NCBI GenBank assembly: GCA_025351545.1
Contig: JANXVQ010000503.1
Coordinates: 1 to 5,136, forward strand
Direction of reading: 5' to 3'
Length of the DNA: 5,136 nt
Source: Spirosoma sp.
GTDB taxonomy: Bacteria; Bacteroidota; Bacteroidia; Cytophagales; Spirosomataceae
Positions 1 through 4,086 of the stretch are shown in pieces (the stretch's first letter is position 1; each line of letters opens with the position of its first letter). The notes below the pieces were generated by a model, which saw nothing but the letters and a program-made list of their open reading frames with translations, did no database searches and was not told the origin of the DNA. A program made the translations under genes and the position numbers.

Positions 1-30
1 GACCACCTAAACAGTTACGAAAGTTTTTTG

Positions 31-69
31 ACTCCCGGCTGTGGTAACATGGTCGGGAGTTTTGATTTA
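31..69 (+). terminator. Probable intrinsic terminator of a gene left of the window
   Basis: ACTCCCG (31-37) pairs with CGGGAGT (54-60). The stem can extend inward by G38-T53, C39-G52 and T40-G51, giving about 10 pairs around the 10-base loop 41-50. The run TTTTGATTT follows the 3' arm (60-68). A GC-rich stem followed by a T-rich tail is the layout of a rho-independent terminator read rightward. The T-tract is interrupted by GA, so termination may be partial. It would close a plus-strand gene lying off the left edge and separate it from the nuclease gene at 131. Confidence 0.55.
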
Positions 70-100
70 ACTCTTTATACCTGACTAGAGTATTTTTAGG

Positions 101-124
101 GGTTTAGTACATTTTCACTAAACC
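101..124. promoter_or_regulatory. Perfect inverted repeat just before the nuclease start (operator or leader hairpin candidate)
   Basis: GGTTTAGT (101-108) and ACTAAACC (117-124) are exact reverse complements separated by 8 bases, and the right arm ends 6 bases before the ATG at 131. A TATTTTTA stretch at 91-98 resembles the Bacteroidota -7 element TAnnTTTG except for its last base, although no well-placed -33 partner is visible. If that is the promoter, the repeat would cover the transcription start and the 5' leader. It could then act as a repressor site or as an RNA hairpin occluding the ribosome binding region. Which of these applies, if either, is inference. Confidence 0.4.
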
Positions 125-130
125 AAAAGC

Positions 131-1117
131 ATGGCAAATCAAATATCGTCAGATGGAAAAGGATTGGAGAAACTAGTTTCTCGTATTTATGAGTCCTTGA
201 AAGACAATCCTTTGGTTGAAGTTACCCACAATGTCAAGCTGGTTAACTGTATTGGATCCAAATCTCAGTTTGATGTCATCATTAAAAATAAATTCAATTC
301 TTTTGATCAACTAATTGCAGTTGAATGCAAAGACTATAAAGGCCGTATTAGTGTCGCTCAAATACATGATTTTAATGGTAGATGCAATTTGGTGGAAGGT
401 ATAGGTAAAAAAGTATTTGTCGTCGTAAATGGATATCAATCGGGGGCAAAAAAACTTGCTGAGCATTATTGTATTGAATTATACAACCTAAATGAGATTT
501 CTCCTGATTTACTTAGAAGCTGGGTCATCTGGGAAAGAAGTTATGTAACCTATCCTGAAAAACGACAAATTGGAGCTGTACGATTTTACGCACAGGGTGG
601 AAAGATAATTACATATCACTTAGATACTTTGCATAATTTAAGTCTCAATTTAATTTTACAAAGTCCAGGAGTTGAGCCAATAACTTTACATAATCTTGTT
701 TCAACGATGGTGAACAAAGAGGGCTTTAATAAAGGGCTTCTTCAATTTGCAGGCGAAGACTTTAAACAGCTAACAATTAGTGGTGATGAGAAATCAATAA
801 CGATACCGATACGTGTGCAGGCTATCCCAGAGATTCCATATGTCACGGCTCTAGAAGGCTTTCAAGTGCAAATAAACAAAGTCGAAATTGTGTTTGAATA
901 TATCTATAAAATTGTCCGCTTTGAGGGTGTAGTTGCTAGATCGTACCAGATCAATAAAGGCGAAAGTACAGCACAAGTAATGTCAACTCAAGTAGGTGAA
1001 ATGAAGTTAGAAATAATTAGGAATAACTTAAATGGCATAACCAGCTTTTATGTAATTGACTCGACTGGTCAGATACATAAAATCAAGCAAGATAAAGTAA
1101 AAGAGTTTTATGAATGA
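131..1117 (+). CDS. Mrr-like PD-(D/E)XK restriction endonuclease family protein with uncharacterised C-terminal half
   Basis: The 328-residue protein has an N-terminal nuclease fold (about 1-125) of the Mrr/type IV restriction endonuclease kind. A helix carries G11-x-E13 (GKGLEKLVSRIY). The catalytic strand has D48 in QFDVI, followed by E65-C66-K67 in AVECKDYKG, which supplies the D...ExK metal-binding and catalytic set. A helix with Q77 and D80 follows, then a strand KKVFVVVNGY and an A-K-K-L-A helix ending in IELYNLNEI, all typical of the Mrr core. Family members cut DNA, often recognising modified bases, in the cytoplasm. Residues about 135-328 show no motif I recognise; they look alternately beta and helical, with no membrane segment, and may provide target recognition. 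The ATG is preceded by A-rich sequence without a Shine-Dalgarno, normal for Bacteroidota. Base composition is much more AT-rich than the genes to the right, consistent with transfer. No methylase is visible in the window, which fits a type IV or standalone nuclease. The nuclease call is strong; the target is unknown. Confidence 0.8.
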   Translation: MANQISSDGKGLEKLVSRIYESLKDNPLVEVTHNVKLVNCIGSKSQFDVIIKNKFNSFDQLIAVECKDYKGRISVAQIHDFNGRCNLVEGIGKKVFVVVNGYQSGAKKLAEHYCIELYNLNEISPDLLRSWVIWERSYVTYPEKRQIGAVRFYAQGGKIITYHLDTLHNLSLNLILQSPGVEPITLHNLVSTMVNKEGFNKGLLQFAGEDFKQLTISGDEKSITIPIRVQAIPEIPYVTALEGFQVQINKVEIVFEYIYKIVRFEGVVARSYQINKGESTAQVMSTQVGEMKLEIIRNNLNGITSFYVIDSTGQIHKIKQDKVKEFYE

Positions 1118-1140
1118 GGTGTTATGTGGACAGTGATAAT

Positions 1141-1180
1141 ATAACAAATGTTGCGATTTTGTTATCGCTTCCCAATTGGG
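1141..1180. repeat. Cluster of small inverted repeats downstream of the nuclease gene
   Basis: Three overlapping or adjacent symmetric elements lie in the AT-rich gap 1118-1350. ATAACAAA (1141-1148) pairs with TTTGTTAT (1158-1165). GCGAT (1153-1157) pairs with ATCGC (1164-1168), which is an alternative, mutually exclusive fold. CCCAATTGGG (1171-1180) is a perfect 10-base palindrome. They start 24 bases after the nuclease stop. There is no T-tract after any stem, so this is not a convincing intrinsic terminator. It could be a weak transcript end or protein-binding sites. No coding remnant is apparent in the three plus-strand frames of the gap. Confidence 0.3.
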
Positions 1181-1283
1181 TCTATTGTGAAATACTTCTG
1201 GTAGTCACCTAGTTACAATATCTAGCAGGTCTTACAACAGACTTGTTACAAAGTAGTGTTGAATCTATAAATATTGAATTTTT

Positions 1284-1312
1284 TTGACCTATAAATCAGC
1301 AAGCGATTTTAT
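1284..1312 (+). promoter_or_regulatory. Candidate promoter for the 70-residue ORF
   Basis: TTGACC (1284-1289) and TTTTAT (1307-1312) are separated by 17 bases and match the classical -35/-10 hexamers at 5/6 and 4/6. The implied transcription start is about 30 bases before the ATG at 1351. The primary Bacteroidota sigma factor prefers TTTG...TAnnTTTG, and here TTTG at 1283-1286 is present but the -7 element (TATCGATG, 1310-1317) is poor. In such AT-rich DNA a match like this is easily produced by chance. Confidence 0.25.
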
Positions 1313-1350
1313 CGATGTTGAGTTTCGCTTTAAAACACTGACCTTTCAGT

Positions 1351-1563
1351 ATGCAATTTCGATTAGATCGTACTGCCTTCCATGCCGGGACGCATGAGGA
1401 GACTGAGAAGTACCACGCTCGTAGTCAGCCAAAAACATTGGTGGAACGGCTGCAAGCGGCCGCATACCTGAATAGCGTTGCGTTTAACTACGACCTGAAT
1501 AATCCACCTCGATTAGATCGAACCGCCTTTTCCGCTCGTCGGCATGAGCTTTGTACTAGTTAA
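1351..1563 (+). CDS. Small conserved-type protein with terminal RLDRTAF repeats, function unknown
   Basis: The 70-residue soluble protein has RLDRTAF at residues 4-10 (followed by HAGTHEE) and again at 54-60 (followed by SARRHE), with a helical middle ERLQAAAYLNSVAFNYDLN. The two coding copies, 1360-1380 and 1510-1530, differ at three bases, all synonymous third positions. This argues that the peptide, not just the DNA, is maintained and that the ORF is a real gene. From memory, short Bacteroidota proteins with an N-terminal LDKTxF, an ERLxAAxYL helix and a C-terminal NPPRLDRTxFSxRK often sit directly before a nucleotidyltransferase gene resembling toxin-antitoxin partners. That association is recalled, not checked. 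No such partner follows here: the next 107 bases are noncoding and then comes a peptidase relic. It may therefore be an orphan or stranded antitoxin-like component. The start is the only ATG upstream of the first repeat; no Shine-Dalgarno is visible. Confidence 0.6.
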   Translation: MQFRLDRTAFHAGTHEETEKYHARSQPKTLVERLQAAAYLNSVAFNYDLNNPPRLDRTAFSARRHELCTS

Positions 1564-1670
1564 TTCGTCCATTTGCTTTATTGGCTGAGTTCGTAGCCAT
1601 CAAAGACACGGATTGTTGTAACTCATTTCAACAAATCTGCTAAATAACTCTTCACCATATTGATACGGAC

Positions 1671-1892
1671 TTGGTAAAGATGATCGTCGGCAAGGAGTTC
1701 GTTATCATTCGGATTATGGGCGGAACCGTTCCTGTTGTACCCTTTATTCAGGCGTTGAAAGTGCCAGCCATCATTGTGCCGTTGGTCAATATGAATAATA
1801 ACCAGCACAGCCCGAACGAAAACCTGCGGCTTGGTAATTTGCGGCCCGGCATAAAAACCTGCCTGTCTATTCTGACTACGCCGTTGCCATGA
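1671..1892 (+). pseudogene. C-terminal relic of an M20-family metallopeptidase (dipeptidase-like)
   Basis: The frame reads VGKEFVIIRIMGGTVPVVPF, then a second conserved block with NNNQHSPNENLRLGN and a final GIKTCLSILTTPLP before TGA. This is the characteristic last ~70 residues of M20 dipeptidases. In the intact family the IRxMGGTxPxxPF segment contributes to the substrate side and the His of QHSPNE is a zinc ligand. Everything before it, including the other zinc ligands and the dimerisation domain expected in a protein of roughly 450-500 residues, is missing. The frame is closed by a TAA at 1641-1643, and the ~20 codons between that stop and the block are not recognisable beyond roughly 1665. 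NxDNN has become NMNNN. The fragment itself has no frameshift, so the truncation may be recent. It cannot be an active peptidase. Region 1564-1670 before it holds no gene that I can see and probably contains the breakpoint. Confidence 0.75.
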
Positions 1893-1924
1893 CAAAAATT
1901 ATAAAATTCAGGTTAGTAGACAAT

Positions 1925-2527
1925 ATGAAAATCCTGCTGCTCTTTACAACGTTGCTGGCTACGGCTGCTTTTGCCCAAACGCCCTTCGCTGATCAGTTGG
2001 CCAAACACCGCGAGACCTATAAAAAAGATTTGCTGTCCTCGGCCGGAGGGCCTGTGAAAGCGGAAGAAGATTTGTCGTATGTGCAGTTTTATGCACCCGA
2101 CTCAACCTACCGCGTAACGGCTACAGTGCAGCTAACGCCCAAAGCCGAGCCCTTTGAGATGCCAACGTATAACGGGAAAACGCGACCGCATGTAGCCTAT
2201 GCTTTATTGTCGTTCGTGCTCAACGGCAAGCCGCAGCAGTTGACATTGTACCGTAATCTGAATGTAATTCGGATGCCGGAATTTCGTGATTATTTGTTTC
2301 TCCCGTTTAAAGATGCTACCTCAGGGACAGCAACTTACGGGGGCGGTCGTTACATCGACTTGCGTACGGGCGAGATTAAAGACGGCCACCTGACCATAGA
2401 TTTCAACAAGGCTTATAATCCCTATTGCGCCTATCAGGAAGGCTATCCGTGCCCAATTCCACCCAAAAATAATGTGTTATCAATACCCGTTGAAGCGGGC
2501 GAAAAAGCATACGGGAAAGAGCATTGA
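1925..2527 (+). CDS. DUF1684 family exported protein
   Basis: The 200-residue protein matches the DUF1684 family in length and in its conserved C-terminal half. This comprises LFLPFKDATSGTATYGGGRY (about 124-143), then YIDL, DFNKAYNPYCAYQEGY (159-174), CPIPPKN with the second Cys at 176, and IPVEAGEKAYG at the end. A hydrophobic signal peptide, MKILLLFTTLLATAAFA, with an AFA-Q cleavage site after residue 17 predicts export to the periplasm. There is no lipobox Cys. The family's function is not established. The ATG at 1925 is preferred because it places the signal peptide at the N-terminus. An in-frame ATG at 1889 would add 12 residues (MTKIIKFRLVDN) and overlaps the stop of the peptidase relic as ATGA, so an upstream, coupled start cannot be excluded. 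Composition is near 50% G+C like the genes to the right. It converges on the methyltransferase with a 44-base gap (2528-2571) that contains only a weak bulged stem (2532-2557), not a clear terminator. Confidence 0.85.
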   Translation: MKILLLFTTLLATAAFAQTPFADQLAKHRETYKKDLLSSAGGPVKAEEDLSYVQFYAPDSTYRVTATVQLTPKAEPFEMPTYNGKTRPHVAYALLSFVLNGKPQQLTLYRNLNVIRMPEFRDYLFLPFKDATSGTATYGGGRYIDLRTGEIKDGHLTIDFNKAYNPYCAYQEGYPCPIPPKNNVLSIPVEAGEKAYGKEH

Positions 2528-2571
2528 TCGTCTAATTCTTTTTATTTGTAAAGTTAGTTAGGGTCTATAAA

Positions 2572-3621
2572 TCAGGGTTTTTTAGCCCAGATCAGTCCAT
2601 AGTCCATTTGCGTTGGTATATTGACTGAAGTAGGTTCCAGCCCTGCTTCGGTGAACCAGTTTCGGTATTCGGCGCGGCTGTAACACCGGCCTTTAGTTCC
2701 CCAAAATAGCTGAGCCGAATAATCGCTAACGGCCAATGGACCGTCTAAGGCATCATTCAGGAAGGCGTCGTGTACCCATAATTCGCCACCAGAACGCAAA
2801 GGTGCGGCAAAGCGATGGGCCAGCGTTTGGCAGGTAGGCGTGGGCCAGTCGTGGAAAAGGCTGGCCGCCAATAGAATATCCGTTTGTGGAAGTTCATCCG
2901 TTAACATATCGCCCGGAAGAAACGTCACCCGCGCCTTCACCCTGTCGGCACCCGAACGCCCACTGCGACTAAATTCATCCAGCAATTCGGCAGCTACGGT
3001 CAGCACCGCTGGCCGGTCGAATAAAGTGGCCGTTGAGGTGGGATTCTTTAGCAGCCATTCATAGGTGTAAAAGCCTGTACCTCCGGCCACATCGAGCAGG
3101 TGGCCTTGGTGTTTCGATAGATTTTCCGCTACAAGGGGCGACAGTTGCCGGGCACGTCCGGCTAATCCCATCGTAAATTTTCGGGCCAATTCAGGGTCAT
3201 CCATAGGCGAAGGTCCTTCGCCTTCTTTCACGAACGAAATGCCCTTCGGGGTGTCTAAAGGGCCGTCGTTTCTAAGGCGCACTGCCATTTCCAGTGCGCC
3301 CGGATCGTCTTTTTCCAGCCCTGTATAGCCAATGAGATTGGGCGTTTGGCCCTGGGTCAGATAACGGCCTAATTCAGTAATACAAAGTCGCCCTGCTTCG
3401 TCATACTGTATCAATTCCATGGCACATAGCGCCGGAAACAGTACCATTGCCGGTCGTTCACTGAGATGAAGTTGATTGCTCAGATCGGACGCCGAAAGCG
3501 GGCCAGGACTAAGTATTTCAAAGACATTCAGGTGATGAACGGCTGCGATTAATAAACGCGAACCAAACATAGCCCGCAAATGGCGAGTGATGGGGGCAAG
3601 ATCAAGTTGAGCGTTGAGCAT
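2572..3621 (-). CDS. SAM-dependent O-methyltransferase, COMT-like family 2 with dimerisation domain
   Basis: The 349-residue protein (counted from ATG at 3621) has the two-domain plan of family 2 O-methyltransferases. Residues about 7-89 form a winged-helix dimerisation domain (SRLLIAAVHHLNVFEIL, then SASDLSNQLHLSERPAMVLF, then a GRLCITELGRYL wing). Residues about 160-349 form the Rossmann SAM-binding domain. Visible motifs are I, LLDVAGGTGFY (175-185); the ribose-binding acidic residue D202 in LFDRP; GDML (237-240); the catalytic-base His257 in SLFHDWP; and LRSGGELWVHD (275-285). Such enzymes transfer methyl to a hydroxyl of small aromatic or polyketide-type molecules, and the substrate here is unknown. 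An upstream in-frame TTG at 3654 would add 11 residues, but an exact TAnnTTTG element at 3668-3675 would leave that start almost no leader. The ATG at 3621, preceded by A-rich sequence, is therefore chosen. It is transcribed on its own, 175 bases past the end of the upstream relic. Confidence 0.88.
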   Translation of the reverse strand: MLNAQLDLAPITRHLRAMFGSRLLIAAVHHLNVFEILSPGPLSASDLSNQLHLSERPAMVLFPALCAMELIQYDEAGRLCITELGRYLTQGQTPNLIGYTGLEKDDPGALEMAVRLRNDGPLDTPKGISFVKEGEGPSPMDDPELARKFTMGLAGRARQLSPLVAENLSKHQGHLLDVAGGTGFYTYEWLLKNPTSTATLFDRPAVLTVAAELLDEFSRSGRSGADRVKARVTFLPGDMLTDELPQTDILLAASLFHDWPTPTCQTLAHRFAAPLRSGGELWVHDAFLNDALDGPLAVSDYSAQLFWGTKGRCYSRAEYRNWFTEAGLEPTSVNIPTQMDYGLIWAKKP

Positions 3622-3667
3622 TTTTTCTGTTGGGTTTTCTGACCGGACAGACAAGCCGGACGAGCGC

Positions 3668-3675
3668 CAAAGATA
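3668..3675 (-). promoter_or_regulatory. Bacteroidota -7 promoter element of the methyltransferase gene
   Basis: The minus strand reads TATCTTTG, an exact match to the TAnnTTTG -7 consensus of the Bacteroidota primary sigma factor. Transcription would start about 3661, giving a ~40-base leader to the ATG at 3621. The expected TTTG-like -33 element is not clear: the best at the right distance is TGG about 22-24 bases upstream. The position supports the shorter methyltransferase start over TTG at 3654. Confidence 0.5.
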
Positions 3676-3752
3676 CTAGCTTGGTTCAACTCTTTTCCAC
3701 CATAAACGGTATGAATTGTGGCATCTCCTATCTACGTTGATACTTAATTAGG

Positions 3753-3783
3753 CGCACCGGCCATTACTGGTTGGCCGGTGGCG
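3753..3783. repeat. GC-rich hairpin between the minus-strand relic and the methyltransferase promoter
   Basis: CACCGGCC (3755-3762) pairs perfectly with GGCCGGTG (3773-3780) around a 10-base loop. Allowing G3781 to bulge adds two more pairs (G3754-C3782, C3753-G3783). It lies 13 bases beyond the stop of the relic at 3796 in the direction of minus-strand transcription, where a terminator of the oxidase transcript could sit. Neither side carries a T-tract, so a factor-independent terminator is not well supported. A structured mRNA 3' end or a protein-binding palindrome are alternatives. Confidence 0.4.
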
Positions 3784-3795
3784 TAAGCCGGATGG

Positions 3796-4086
3796 TTAAA
3801 CAGGCGCTTGAATAAACCCGTGTGGTCGTCCCAATTGACGAACTATAGTCAATGGGCCATCCAGGCAGACCTCAAAAAATACCTGATTCGCCCGATCTTT
3901 ATCGACTGACGTTAACAGGGAGACGAAATCTAGATGTCTATGTTGGTTGTTATCAAACCAGCCAAATTAAGCCACTTGATTGGCTGAATAGGTATGCCTC
4001 CGGCCATCGGGCTGGCGAAATAAGACCATCTCAGCCGACCAATTATACGACACATCGCCTTCTGAAATCGCTGAAGCTATAGACGC
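3796..4086 (-). pseudogene. Degenerate coding relic, hypothetical Cytophagales-type protein, interrupted by one stop
   Basis: On the minus strand one frame, starting directly after the oxidase stop codon, reads GDVSYNWSAEMVLFRQPDG, then RRHTYSANQVA. It then meets TAA at 3967-3969 and continues in the same frame with FGWFDNNQHRHLDFVSLL, DKDRANQVFFEVCLDGPLTI and RQLGRPHGFIQAP to a TAA at 3796-3798. The pattern of an I/V-x-F-R strand, a tY...QVa-FG turn and a vFfEvlvdGplti strand resembles exported hypothetical proteins common in Cytophagales. That resemblance is from memory and is not a named family. A GAA or CAA codon mutated to TAA would explain the break. No start codon and no signal peptide are present upstream within the gap, so the 5' part is also missing. 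An opposing plus-strand frame at 3852-4082 has no recognisable content. Nothing else is evident in this part of the 465-base gap between the methyltransferase and oxidase genes. Confidence 0.45.

Noticed and set aside
1213..1251. Three TTACAA hexamers (1213, 1232, 1246)
   Set aside because: Spacing is irregular (19 and 14 bases) and the sequence is AT-rich, so there is no support for iterons or an operator array. No CRISPR-like repeat-spacer structure, tRNA or rRNA was seen anywhere in the window.
1563..1640. Frame reading ALLAEFVAIKDTD, faintly like the N-terminal part of M20 peptidases
   Set aside because: The match is only about ten residues, ends in a stop at 1638-1640, and would require a large internal deletion plus a frame change. 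It is too weak to call a second peptidase fragment.
1623..1895. Minus-strand ORF of 90 codons opposite the peptidase relic
   Set aside because: Its translation has no recognisable domain, while the plus strand of the same stretch reads a clear M20 C-terminus. It is an antisense shadow.
1289..2575. Repeated 11-mer CTATAAATCAG at 1289-1299 and 2565-2575
   Set aside because: A few shared 11-mers are expected by chance in 5 kb, more so for AT-rich ones. Flanks differ and there is no duplicated target or terminal inverted repeat that would suggest element ends.
2840..3064. Plus-strand ORF of 74 codons
   Set aside because: It lies opposite the SAM-binding part of the methyltransferase, whose motifs are unmistakable, and has no features of its own.
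3852..4082. Plus-strand ORF of 76 codons in the methyltransferase-oxidase gap
   Set aside because: Composition is rich in Arg, Pro and Ser with no domain-like pattern. The minus-strand frame over the same bases looks more protein-like.
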